From: Drechmeria coniospora
Lineage: Eukaryota; Ascomycota; Sordariomycetes; Hypocreales; Ophiocordycipitaceae
NCBI RefSeq assembly: GCF_001625195.1
Contig: NC_054390.1
Location: forward strand, 5,305,222-5,369,221
Direction: 5' to 3'
DNA: 64,000 nt
Positions within the stretch are counted from its first letter, which is position 1. The number at the start of each line of letters is the position of its first letter. A model generated the notes under the pieces. The model was not told the origin of the DNA, searched no databases, and was given only the letters and a program-made list of their open reading frames with translations. The position numbers and the translations under genes are program-made. This document shows, in pieces, positions 34,484 through 44,400 of this stretch.

Positions 34484-36820
34484 TTACTCCTCGTCCTCGC
34501 CCTCATCGTCTTCCTCGTCCTCGTCCTCGTCGTCCTCCATTTCCATCTCGTCTTCGCTCTCGCCATCACCATCCAGCTCCGCCCTCTCCTCTTCCCTCCT
34601 CTTCGCCTCGTCCTCCTTCCTCGCTTCCTCGAGCACCTTGACCCTCTCCTCCCTCGCCTTGCGCTGGCCGACGACGTATGCACCGAGCGGTGTCTTGGCG
34701 ATGTCAAAACCTTTGAGGAAGGCATCTACCTGAGTGCGGTCCCTCGGCGCAAAGTCGACCTTGGCCCGGCGCTCCTCGATGAACTTTCCGTTCATCTCGA
34801 GCTTCTGGACGAGAAGGACGAGCTGGGTGGTGAACTTGGCGTTCTTGTTCCCTTGGCTCTTGGACCGAGACTGCTTGAGCCAGCGCTTGAGCTGGATGAT
34901 GATGGGCAAGGCCAGCTCGGGGAAGGCGATGGAGGTGCTCCAGAGGAGCATGTACTCGCTCATGAGCTCGATGACCTGCTCGCCGACGCCGTCCTGGTAG
35001 ACGCGAGTGCGAAGGTACGACTTCGGGGCCTTGTAGGCGACGGAAAAGTCAAAGGCCTTGAGTGTCGTGCCCTTGGGCGGTTTCTTCATCTCGGCCGACG
35101 AGAGGACCTCGAGCAAAGACGAGGCCAAGGGAATGTACGTGTCGGTCGCACGGGAAATGCGGAGCAGGGAGCGGATGAGGTGGAAGCGTAGAGGGAAGTA
35201 CACGGACGTGGGGATGAGCCGCAGGGCGCCAAGGGTGACCTGGACGAGGGGATATATGAGCAGCTTGAGCTGGCTCTCCTTTCCAGCCTCGGCCTCCTTG
35301 AGCGGGCTGCAGTGCTCGGCAAGGACGCAGGACCAAAAGTCGAGCGAGTGGGTGAACTGCCAGTTGTAGACCATGCGGAACGAATCGTCCTTGTTGTTGA
35401 CGATGCTGTTGCGTAAATGGATCGCCTGTTGGCGGATGAAACTAAAGGCCGTCGTGTAGCCAACGGTGGGGTCGATGCCCCAGAGCTCGGCGGCAGAATT
35501 CTTCATCAGGTTGATGCCCTTGATGGTGTTGTGGTTGGTGACCCGGCAGCCTTGGACGAGACCTTGATAGGAGGCCTTGAGGACGGTCTCGCGTATGCCC
35601 TTGTCGCCAATGACGACAAGTCTCCGGAGGACGAGGAAGGCGGTGATCCGCGTCGTCTCGGAGCTTGCCGGCTGGGCCCAGAAGTTCACAACCGACTTGG
35701 CCAGGGCCTTGATCAGCTTCTTGAAGGAGAGCAGGTAGGGTAGGATGGGTGTGAGGGCAGAGAGCGTCAGCTTGAGCGTCTGGTCGTCCGAGAGCGTTCC
35801 GAGGAGATGCATGACGGATGAGGTGTACGACTTGAGGAGCAGAGACAGCGTCCGGAATTTCTTGGTCTCGGTCGGCACATAGACCTTGCCGGCGGCCGAC
35901 TCCTTTATGGGGAGATGATGGCTCACGATGACGGGAATCTCCTTGAGCGCGAGGACGACGACGTCGTTGAAGACTTCCGGGCTGTTGATGGTCCAGCGCA
36001 TCGACGTCTCGTTGTCCTCGTCGGCCTCGTTCAAGTGGGCGGCGACGCGGAAAGCGAGCACGACCTGTCTGGCGGCGCGAAGAGATTTCGTCTGAGCCAT
36101 CGATTCCTTCCACGACGCAACGGTCGCCCGGGTTAACTCTTTGCTCTGCGATGGCTCCTCTTCCTCCTCCTCGGCGGATTTGCTCTTCTTTCGTTTCTTC
36201 TTCGGCTGCTCGTCGTCCGACGCATGTTCGCTAAGCTCGTCGACTTCGGCCAGATCGGTGTTGTCATCGAAATCCAAGGCCTCAGGGTCATTCTCCTTCA
36301 AGAATTTGTAAAAGTCGGGGTCCTTCTCGGCGAGATTGTCCATGGTCTCCTTGCTCATGCCGTGTTCGTCGTCGGTTCCGTCCTCGCTGTCGCTCTCGGC
36401 CGGCTGCTCACCAAGCGACATGTTCATATCGCTATCGCTGGCATCGCTCGCCTCGGCGTCTCCCTCGGACTTGGACAGAGACTTGGCTTGGGATTTGGTA
36501 CGCTTCCGCTTGCCGAGCTTTCCAGCATCGGCCTTGCTATCAATGATTTCGTCGAAGCCGCCGTGGAAGAAGTCGTCGACGCTCATCTCAGTGACCTTCT
36601 TACCCTTGACGGCCACAGGTTTCTTGGGCTCGCCATCCTCGGCACCCTCGTTTGACCCTTTGAAAAACTCAGCATCCTTGGTGCGCTTCGCCTTTTTCTT
36701 GTCTTGCAGCTGGCGTCGCTGCTTGATCTTGGCATTGGCCTTTCGCTTGTCGAGAACACCAGTAAGGTGCCTCTTTTCGAATTTTTTCGTCGCCTTGAGG
36801 TTCTTCTTGGAGGGAGCCAT
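34484..36820 (-). CDS. noc2: Nucleolar complex protein 2 (ribosome biogenesis)
   Basis: Intronless, 778 residues from the ATG at 36820, which sits in a strong context (GCCGCCATGG). The open frame continues upstream to 37015, but the MAPSKKNLKATKKFEKRHL start is the expected Noc2 N terminus. Noc2 binds Noc1 and then Noc3 to escort pre-60S ribosomes from nucleolus to nucleoplasm. Seen in the sequence: a Lys-rich N terminus, VDDFFHGGFDEI, an acidic region with LAEKDPDFYKFLKENDPEAL, the Noc2 helical-repeat core (about 260-640; ATVASWKESM, IYPLVQVTLGALRLIPTSVY, FPLRFHLIRSLLRISRATD, IPLASSLLEVL), and a very acidic C terminus of Glu/Asp runs. It is transcribed divergently from vps28 across about 630 bp. 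Confidence 0.95.
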   Translation of the reverse strand: MAPSKKNLKATKKFEKRHLTGVLDKRKANAKIKQRRQLQDKKKAKRTKDAEFFKGSNEGAEDGEPKKPVAVKGKKVTEMSVDDFFHGGFDEIIDSKADAGKLGKRKRTKSQAKSLSKSEGDAEASDASDSDMNMSLGEQPAESDSEDGTDDEHGMSKETMDNLAEKDPDFYKFLKENDPEALDFDDNTDLAEVDELSEHASDDEQPKKKRKKSKSAEEEEEEPSQSKELTRATVASWKESMAQTKSLRAARQVVLAFRVAAHLNEADEDNETSMRWTINSPEVFNDVVVLALKEIPVIVSHHLPIKESAAGKVYVPTETKKFRTLSLLLKSYTSSVMHLLGTLSDDQTLKLTLSALTPILPYLLSFKKLIKALAKSVVNFWAQPASSETTRITAFLVLRRLVVIGDKGIRETVLKASYQGLVQGCRVTNHNTIKGINLMKNSAAELWGIDPTVGYTTAFSFIRQQAIHLRNSIVNNKDDSFRMVYNWQFTHSLDFWSCVLAEHCSPLKEAEAGKESQLKLLIYPLVQVTLGALRLIPTSVYFPLRFHLIRSLLRISRATDTYIPLASSLLEVLSSAEMKKPPKGTTLKAFDFSVAYKAPKSYLRTRVYQDGVGEQVIELMSEYMLLWSTSIAFPELALPIIIQLKRWLKQSRSKSQGNKNAKFTTQLVLLVQKLEMNGKFIEERRAKVDFAPRDRTQVDAFLKGFDIAKTPLGAYVVGQRKAREERVKVLEEARKEDEAKRREEERAELDGDGESEDEMEMEDDEDEDEEDDEGEDEE

Positions 36821-37451
36821 GGCGGCGACTTTGACACCGCGATGGGTGGTGACAATAAACGGTCGAGGGCACGCGCGGTTGCGGTTGAGCCTTGTTCGTG
36901 ATTGATGGACAGACAGGGACGGCAACTGGACGGCCACTGGTTGCACTGATGCCAAAAATTTTCGAAGCAATCGGGTTGATTTGCTGGTTATCGATAAGCA
37001 TTGGATAGTGGGCATTATAGTACTAGTGTAATACTCCGTACTCCGTACGTATACTGAAGATGATGGGCGAAAATGGTAGGCGGTGAGATTGGTGGGGAAA
37101 GGCTGGGCCTGGCGTCACCTTTGCGTCCCCCCGCCCTCTGGTGTTCCAAGGCGTACATGTACTGTATGTACAGTATAACAGTACTGTACATACTTGCTTG
37201 TAAATTTAATTAAGCAAGTACAGTACAAGTAAGTAAGTACATAGTAATAAGCATACTTAATTACTGTACGTAGCTGGGATTGTATTATTACTGTAGTCGT
37301 TCCAAGGTAACGCGGAGTACGGAGTACTGGATGTACTTGCATGTGCATGTGTGTAGATGAGGCCAACTACACCTACACATGATATGGTCAAGGTGCCTCC
37401 CTACCTCCATTTCGTCGGCCCCAGATCCGTGCAGCATCTCGACTAGGCTCC
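36821..37451. promoter_or_regulatory. Divergent promoter of noc2 and vps28
   Basis: 630 bp. Two overlapping copies of the ACTCCGTAC element lie at about 37031-37048, some 210-230 bp upstream of the noc2 start. A 12-bp-arm hairpin lies at 37164-37193, and another TACGGAGTAC at about 37317. These spacer elements sit between two housekeeping genes, so they are not restricted to the accessory left half. Confidence 0.6.
37164..37193. repeat. Inverted repeat with 12-bp arms
   Basis: GTATGTACAGTA (37164-37175) and TACTGTACATAC (37182-37193) are exact reverse complements around a 6-nt loop. It lies in the noc2-vps28 divergent promoter and is built from GTAC words. Confidence 0.9.
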
Positions 37452-38277
37452 ATGATGCACAGACAAGCCTATGCGCCTACGCCGCATAGCTACGTTCCTA
37501 GTTCGAGCCTCTCGGCAACCATCAACCTCGACGAGGCAAGCAGGGTCCCTCTGCCGGCAAATGGCCGATGCGACCTTCGCTGACCCCCCTCGGCAGGAAG
37601 TCAAGCTCACCAACTCGCGGGCCGAACGCGACTTGCAAGACTCACTTGCAGAATTGTTCAGCATCATCGTCACCCTCGATGAGCTGGAGAAGGCCTTCCT
37701 CAAAGATGCCATCCCGGAGGCCGAGTACACGGAGATCTGCGAGCGCTCGCTGCGGCAGTACAAAGCGTTGCTCGCCGATGAGACGATCGCACGCGAGTTC
37801 CGTGGTCTCGAAGAGTTCAAGTCCAGCTGGGATGTAGGCAGCGTTTTCTCATCATCCAGCTTCCCTTCCCGCTGACAATCCCAGCTTGAGGCTCCCCGGG
37901 CCACCGAACGGCTCCGTGTCGGGATGCCATCGACGACGGTAACGGCCTCGTCCTCGTCGACGGCGCCGGCCCCTTCGACCACCAACAATACGAGCGGAGT
38001 TCTCATCCTCGAAGCGACCCAAGAGTTCATCACCTTTCTCGACGCCGTCAAGCTTGGCATGCTCTCCAAGGACCAGCTGCACCCGCTCCTCTCGGACGTT
38101 ATCCAGTCGGTCAACCGCGTCACCGACGTCGATTTCGACCACCGGGGCAAAATCGTCCAATGGCTCATCACTCTGAATCAGATGAAAGCGACGGAGGAGC
38201 TGAGCGAACAACAAGCGAGGGAGCTGGAGCTGGATATCCAACAGGCATACCAAGGCTTCCGTCGAACCCTGACGTGA
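37452..38277 (+). CDS. vps28: ESCRT-I subunit VPS28
   Basis: Three exons: 37452-37535, 37597-37833 and 37885-38277, about 237 residues. Intron 1 (37536-37596) has a GC donor (GCAAGC) and a CTGAC branch site with CGGCAG acceptor; joining gives SLSATINLDE-EVKLTNSRAERDLQ, the expected VPS28 sequence. Intron 2 (37834-37884) is GT-AG and joins FKSSWD to LEAPRATERLRVGMPST. VPS28 is the ESCRT-I core subunit that links TSG101/VPS23 to ESCRT-II during sorting of ubiquitinated cargo into multivesicular endosomes. The N-terminal core helices (LFSIIVTLDELEKAFLKDAI) and the C-terminal four-helix domain (EFITFLDAVKLGMLSKDQLH to QQAYQGFRRTLT) are intact. The second Met, at 37455, could be the start instead. 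Confidence 0.94.
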
Positions 38278-39260
38278 GTTGCCGGACAAACGTGGACCGA
38301 TGTTGGTTGACAAGACATCACGTCGCGTTCATGTACTCCGGTCGCCTCCGCGCTACTTGGCTCGAGCTAGCATTGGCAATTCTTCACTCCAGCTGCTGCT
38401 CTATCTCCCCTTCACCCCTGTCATATTGTTCCAGCCAAGCTTACGCTTGGGAACAATTGAATGCAGCGCCGTATTAGGAAGGCATCTCTAGGAAGGTCTT
38501 CCCGCCAACGGTTTGCGAGAAGGGACCCGTCTGTCATGATGCAGGACTTGAACTCGACGCCAAGCCGGTTATTTTTTTCAGTATTGAACAACAGAGCGAG
38601 GGGTTCAACCACAAGCCCAAGTTCTCCAGAGGTAGGATCCTACATCTACATGCCGCACGCAGTGACCGTTCTTCCTGCACAAGGCTACAATGGCCTACGA
38701 CACCTTGAACCCTCGAGGAAGTTTGTAGCAGGTCCGCTAGAATGCGAGATACCTTCAGCTGCACAAATCACGATGCAGGGTCTTCCAGGCGCCTCTGGTT
38801 CATTTATAACGATGACCCTTCTTCACCAAAGGGCCATGATTCTAAAGAGGCGAAGCAATGCCAAAACGTCATTCAACGACGAGAATGCATTCTACGGCAG
38901 AAGTACGTTGATCTCCAGGTTGACAAATTACGACACAAAGCCCTTCAGTTCCAGCTATCCATTGTCAAAAAAGTGACTTGCACGGCACGAAGAAGCGAGA
39001 TGGAACCCGGGTTTCGCTGTCATCCTTGACTGACTACTCAATGAAGGTACTGGTTTGACTTGAGGAACAAGCAGAAGGTGATGGCGCAATTGGGTACGGA
39101 GGACGTATTACAGTGCTGGTAGTGCAAACAGGTATGCAAGTGAATGAAATGATGCAAAAAGGTTTCATTCATTGCTCGTACGTAAATATGCATGCTCATA
39201 CGTAGCACCCGCCATCCATCCACCATGCGGGTCGAACCCTGCAAGGTATCGTGCATCAGA
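38278..39260. other. Convergent spacer vps28-mdm12
   Basis: About 980 bp of 3' flank for both genes. A 171-codon plus frame at 38461-38976 has no domain and irregular composition; I do not call it. GTAC words are sparse here, unlike the promoter-side spacers. Confidence 0.5.
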
Positions 39261-40670
39261 TCAGACCAAAAAGGTCCAAAAGCTCGGATAGACGAATTCT
39301 TCGTCAAATATCCTTCTCACCTGCTCCAGCACAAACCTCTCAACCTTGCCTACATTTTTCAAGCTCTGCTTGCCCCCGTCTCGCTCCCCAATCTCGCTCT
39401 CGACCTTAATCTCCTGCAGCAGGCCACCGAGGCGACCTTTGGGCGGCAGCTGGTTCCCGCCGCCCTCAGTTTCACCCTCCGGCCCGGCCTCGTCCGATCC
39501 CACAGCGGCGGCGGCGTCTTCGGGGCTGAGGAAGCAAAAGTGCACCCTCTTGCGGATGTTTGCGAGCACGCCGACGCCGTCAAAGGACATGCCGGTGATG
39601 TTGAGCTTGAGGGGGATGCCGACAAAGCTGGGCATTGGGTAGTCGAGGAGAATCTCGGCTGTCAAGTTGAGCTTGATGTCGCCGGCGTAGCGGATCCTGA
39701 AGACGGCCTGAACGTCCTCCACCCTGGCCTCTCTCACGTTCCGCCGTCCAGCTAGGTCGTCGTCGTTGTCGTCATCGCCCTCCCCGCCAGCTGCGGAGCC
39801 GAGGATGTGGGTATCCCGCGTCGGCGGACGCGACGTGCTCACGGAAGTAGGCGCAAGCGTGGACACGCTCGACTTTTCGCGCAGCGCCTGCTCAGCTTGA
39901 GCGTGCGCTTGCGCCTGCGAGGCTGGATGCTGCGGGTGGTCGAGGAAGTTATCCACCGAGGAGATGATGCTGCTCTCGGACCGCTGACGACTGTGGCTCG
40001 GTCTGGTTGTGCCGACGTCAGCGGCAGAGTAGGACGAAAGGTCGAGGACGGGCGTCGACGAGCCGATCCAACCACCGTTTCCGAGGTGAGCACCCGCGAC
40101 GGCAGCCAGCGGTGTGTGAGTGCCCGTCCCGAGGTGACTTTGGAAGTAGTTCAGGCCCGGACCACCAAGGATGCCAGGCGTCGAGGTGCCGAGGAACGGA
40201 CTGCCTAGGTCGTAGCCTGCAAAATCGCCGCCTCTCAGCGCCGTCTTCAGAGATGTCGGATGATGCCGGCGTTGCTGTTGCTGATCCTGCTGCTGCTGCT
40301 GCTTCTGTTGATGCTGCTGATGTTGCCGATACTGTCGCCTGTCCAACAGCCTCGCCTCAGCACCCAAATCCACCGCCGAGGCGGAAGGGGGGGCGAAGGA
40401 GCCACCGTCGCCGTCGTCGTCGCTCCCCTCGGACGCCTCATCATCATCCAACTCCTGCTCGTAAAAGTCTGGTAGCGGATCTGTGATGTCTTTCAGCTCG
40501 AGCGCCGGCGCAATGGTGCCGAATTCGAAACCGTGCACGTTGACGGCGCGGATGAAGCGAGGCAGTGGCACCGTCTGGAACTTGTCGTGCACGAAGCTGC
40601 GGATCCGTTCCGCAAGGGCATCGCCGTCGGGGCCCTGCGTAAGCGTCTCCCAATCGAGGTCAATCGACAT
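39261..40670 (-). CDS. mdm12: Mdm12, SMP-domain subunit of the ERMES complex
   Basis: Intronless, 469 residues, ATG at 40670. Mdm12 bridges Mmm1 (ER) and Mdm34/Mdm10 (mitochondrial outer membrane) and transfers phospholipids at contact sites. The diagnostic N terminus MSIDLDWETLTQGPDGDALA is present. The SMP domain is split by long low-complexity insertions (Asp-rich, polyQ at about 128-150, Ser/His-rich). It ends with SMP strands (VQAVFRIRYAGDIKLNLTAE, ADILLDYP-like EILLDYPMPSFVGIPLKLNI) and the typical C-terminal ERFVLEQVRRIFDEEFVYPS. The long inserted loop is normal for filamentous-fungal Mdm12. Its leader contains a 14-nt G/C homopolymer about 75 bp from the start. Confidence 0.96.
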   Translation of the reverse strand: MSIDLDWETLTQGPDGDALAERIRSFVHDKFQTVPLPRFIRAVNVHGFEFGTIAPALELKDITDPLPDFYEQELDDDEASEGSDDDGDGGSFAPPSASAVDLGAEARLLDRRQYRQHQQHQQKQQQQQDQQQQRRHHPTSLKTALRGGDFAGYDLGSPFLGTSTPGILGGPGLNYFQSHLGTGTHTPLAAVAGAHLGNGGWIGSSTPVLDLSSYSAADVGTTRPSHSRQRSESSIISSVDNFLDHPQHPASQAQAHAQAEQALREKSSVSTLAPTSVSTSRPPTRDTHILGSAAGGEGDDDNDDDLAGRRNVREARVEDVQAVFRIRYAGDIKLNLTAEILLDYPMPSFVGIPLKLNITGMSFDGVGVLANIRKRVHFCFLSPEDAAAAVGSDEAGPEGETEGGGNQLPPKGRLGGLLQEIKVESEIGERDGGKQSLKNVGKVERFVLEQVRRIFDEEFVYPSFWTFLV

Positions 40671-41460
40671 GGGCGCATCGGGATCGAGTGGTAGTGATGC
40701 AGAGACCGTCCGTACTGTTGTAGATGCTAGTTGTTGTAGTCGGAAGGGGGGGGGGGGGGCACAAGCGACCTGGGGTATTTTCTTATCTTATCTGATTCTC
40801 GGGTCGTTGGGGTTGAAGGGAAACCGGGACTGGCCGCTGTACTGTAATGTCACCAGTGGGTCGGTCTCCTGTATACTCCGTACGTAAGGCATAATATCAT
40901 GTACTTACACTATTAGAGTCAACTCCCTGTAATCATCTCCATCCACCGACAGTACAGTATATCAACCGGAAATGAACCGCCCAAAATGGGCCATTGTTAA
41001 GTAATACAAGTACTTGTTTTTGTGGCTATTACCTGGTGCCTACCACGTCATGAATGTGGTGAAGGCTGGCCAACGTAATCGCCATCTAAGTATATACGGA
41101 GTACTTGTATGCTTTCTTAGGGGGGCGGAAATCTCCCACTTTTCATCCTTCTCCTCCCATCGCACCGTCTCGCACAAAACGCCCGTCCTGCAGAGTTCGG
41201 CCCTGCCCGACTGGTCTCTTGCTTCGAAACCCATATCGGTTTTTTGCCTTGTTCTCATTGTGACGCGTTTGCCCGGACGACGATTCCCCTCATCCCTGCT
41301 TCCAGCTGCCTACCCTTCGGCCTCCTCAAACCGTGCCCGTCCGGAGTACACGGGATACTGCGGATTGTTGAACAAGTGCCAGCAGTTTGGTGCTTGAAGT
41401 ATGTATCTGTCATTTCCATCGTCAGCAATCGGAAACGCTTCCCGGCGGTGATAGAGAAAG
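40671..41460. other. mdm12 promoter and fab1 3' flank, with a G14 run
   Basis: About 790 bp. A homopolymer of 14 G (40746-40759, C14 on the mdm12 sense strand) lies 76-89 bp upstream of the mdm12 ATG. TACTCCGTACGTA occurs at about 40873 and TACGGAGTACTTG at about 41096. No gene is supported. Confidence 0.6.
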
Positions 41461-44400
41461 CTACCTCGCCATGGCCGCGCGGAAACGAGACTTGTACTCC
41501 TTCGGGCTCGTCACCGTCGGCCTGTTTCGGTTGCCACCTGCGAAGCCGCGATCTTTGATCCAGCTCTCCAGCTTCTTGTCCCAAGTATACGTCCTGATGC
41601 AGTCGATGATGCCAACCACCAGCTCCTTCCTCTCTTCGTCGACGGCAATCATGAGCGAATAGTCCATCACGTTTTGCCGCGCGAGGAACAGCGTGTCGTT
41701 CCATACTGACGCTCTAAGCAGCTTCTTGGAATGCTCCCGTGCGAACAGCGGCGACTCATAAATGTACTCGACCATGTTTTCGTCCAACAGGACCTCGTTC
41801 TGCTCTCCTGTCGATTGTATTTTGCGGTTGCGCATGGATCCCTTGAGATCAAAGATCCTCGTTGGCGACCGGTCGTAAAACAGGTTCTCCGTGATGAGCA
41901 GGTCGAGCTTCGTTTCCGTCCCCGTCGACGGGTTCTTGATGATGACCTGAAAGAATCCAAGCATTTTCGCAATCACCGACGGCAGATCGTGGAAGAGTGC
42001 CTCGGCCATGATGGTGAAGTAACCCGGTGCGAACTGCACAAAGGCCGACGTTTCGATGGGCGAGAGGGACTGATCAGGGCGGCAACCGCGTCAGCACAGG
42101 GAGTCACGGCCTTTATTCGGTCGTCGCTCGGCGAACGAGTTCAACAGAAAGGGGAGGGAAACGCACCTTGAGCACAAGCCTGTCGTCCAGCGTCTTCAAG
42201 AACACGGACTTTGTCTTGCCGCCCCGAGAGTCCCACTTCATGCAGCGAGACAGGGACTCGACGACTCGCTCCGCAACGCCGCATTTCCTCCGGAGCGCAT
42301 CAAACTGTTCGGCGTAGAAGATCTTGCACGTCATCACGGCGGCCCCCTCCTTGAACTGGTACCTAAGATGCGTGCCCATGGTCCGCAGCAGGCTCTTTTT
42401 GAGCTCCGCTTCATCTACCATCCCGTCCCCAAAGTCCGACATCGGCAACGACTTTGGCTCCGTCTCGGCACTCTCATTCTCTCGCTGCATCATCTGCTGA
42501 GCCTCGTTCCTGATGTTCGCCAGCTTCGCTTTGTAATCATCACTGCTCAGCGCGAGTGCTATCACAGAGCTTGGCTCGTCTTCTCGCACGATGATATCCG
42601 AGTCGACGAAGATGTGATCGGTGGAGTTGACCGGGTACTCGAGCGGCGGCCACCCGCTGGCCGATCTTTCGGCCCAGAAATTCGTCAAGTACTTCATCAG
42701 GCTTGTCTTTTGGTGTTTGGGGAGCTCCAGTGGAATCTCGGTGCTTGGCTCGAGCGCATCGGCAAGCTCTTCGATTCCGGGAAGAATGTCATCCGACACT
42801 GTCGCCTCCTCCCCGTCGCTGGCGCCACCGTCGTCGTCCGATGCAACCTGACTAGCGTTGCTGTTGCTGCCATCGTCGCGGTCCTCGGACTGTTGACTCT
42901 CTGGCTTCGCCTCCTTCTCTGCCATCTTCTCCGGCGGCATATCGGACTGGGGAGGCTCGGAAGCGGCATGAGCCGCAGCAAAACCCGCCTTCTGGCCTTC
43001 TGCCGTCTGCTCGGCCGGCCCAGCAGGTTCCTCAAAGGCCTCATTCACATCGTCGTACACCTGCACGATCGCTTTCGTCGAAGTTCTGGGAAGTCGTGCC
43101 CTAGGCTGCCGCAGACTTGCTGCTCGTTCCTTGCGATCGCGAATGCGCTCCTTTTCGAACTCTCGACTAAGTTGCTCAAAGTGCCGAGCCAGGTTCGAAA
43201 CCTTGGTCTCCCGCTTCTTATGCACGAGCCTCGGAATCCCAGACGCTGTCGCCTTCGACCGGCTCTTCAGAGCATTTAGCCCGAGGCGATCAGAAAGCTT
43301 CTTATCCCCCTTGATCGACACGTCGGACGCCTGCTCGGAATGCGTTTCCAACCCACCCTTGGCGTCTTTAACACCGCTCTTGCCCATCGATTGCGATCGG
43401 GGCAGCACCCGGGCGGGATGTGAGATGGTGCGAACCATGGGGGGCGATACGTTTGTGCCAGACCTTCTAGCGGGACATTCAGGGGCTGCTTTGTAGGCCT
43501 CCGCAGGCACGTCAGCGCGCTCAGCCGCTTGTCCAGTCTGCACCGTCCGTTCGCGGCGCATCTCTTCCACCTTCTCGGACAACGATTGGTCTGGCAGCGA
43601 CGACTCTGTAGGACTGCGCCCCATTGTCGTTGAGGAGACAGATGGTCGAGGCGATGTCGCCCGCCGGGAGCTCCCGTTGCTGTCAATGAGCGGTGGGAGC
43701 ACTTTGCTCGGAGAAGAGCTGAGGGCCGTCGGTGACGCTGAAAGGTCCAGGGGCTCCGCTCGTTCAACGGCACACTCCGCCGGGGTTTCGATCCTTCCAT
43801 CTTCATCCATGGCCAGTTTCTCGTCCATTTCCCTTTCATCCCCCAGCTTACTCGACGCCGTGCTGGCCGCCGTCGTCCCGGTATACTCTGTCGGCTGTGT
43901 ACTCTTGTCCTCTGATTCTGTGAAGGGCTGGGAAGTCCGGTCGTCGCCTTCGGTGGACGGTCCTGTCCCTTCGGTAGACGAAAGCGACTCCTTGGATTCA
44001 TTGTCCGTAAACATCTTCTTCAGCTGCATCATGGTGAGCTGACGCATATCCTTGTCGCCCAAGAAATCAGCCTCGAATTTGGCAAAAGCCTGATCCCAGT
44101 CACCTGCTTTCTCGAGCATATCTCGAACGAGGCTGTTGAAAGGCACGACCTCGTAGTATTTGGAGTTGACGTATATGCTCTGCAACTGCCGCACCATTTT
44201 CGGCTGCTCCTCCTGTGCCCTCTTGGTCAACCGCTCGACTTCGGCCTTGCATGATTCAGCCTTTTCGGGAAGGACGCTGTCGATCCGAATGCTCTTGAGC
44301 CGAGCTCGAACGGATGCCATGAACTTGCTCCAACGCTCCTCCATCTTGGTGTATATCTCGTTTTTGAGCTTGAGATCATTCACAACCTTCCACGTGATTC

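Noticed and set aside
34484..37015. Longer noc2 start at 37015
   Set aside because: The extra 65 residues do not resemble Noc2; ATG 36820 has an excellent context and the family-typical N terminus.
38461..38976. 171-codon plus-strand frame between vps28 and mdm12
   Set aside because: Lies in a convergent 3' region, no domain, competing frames.
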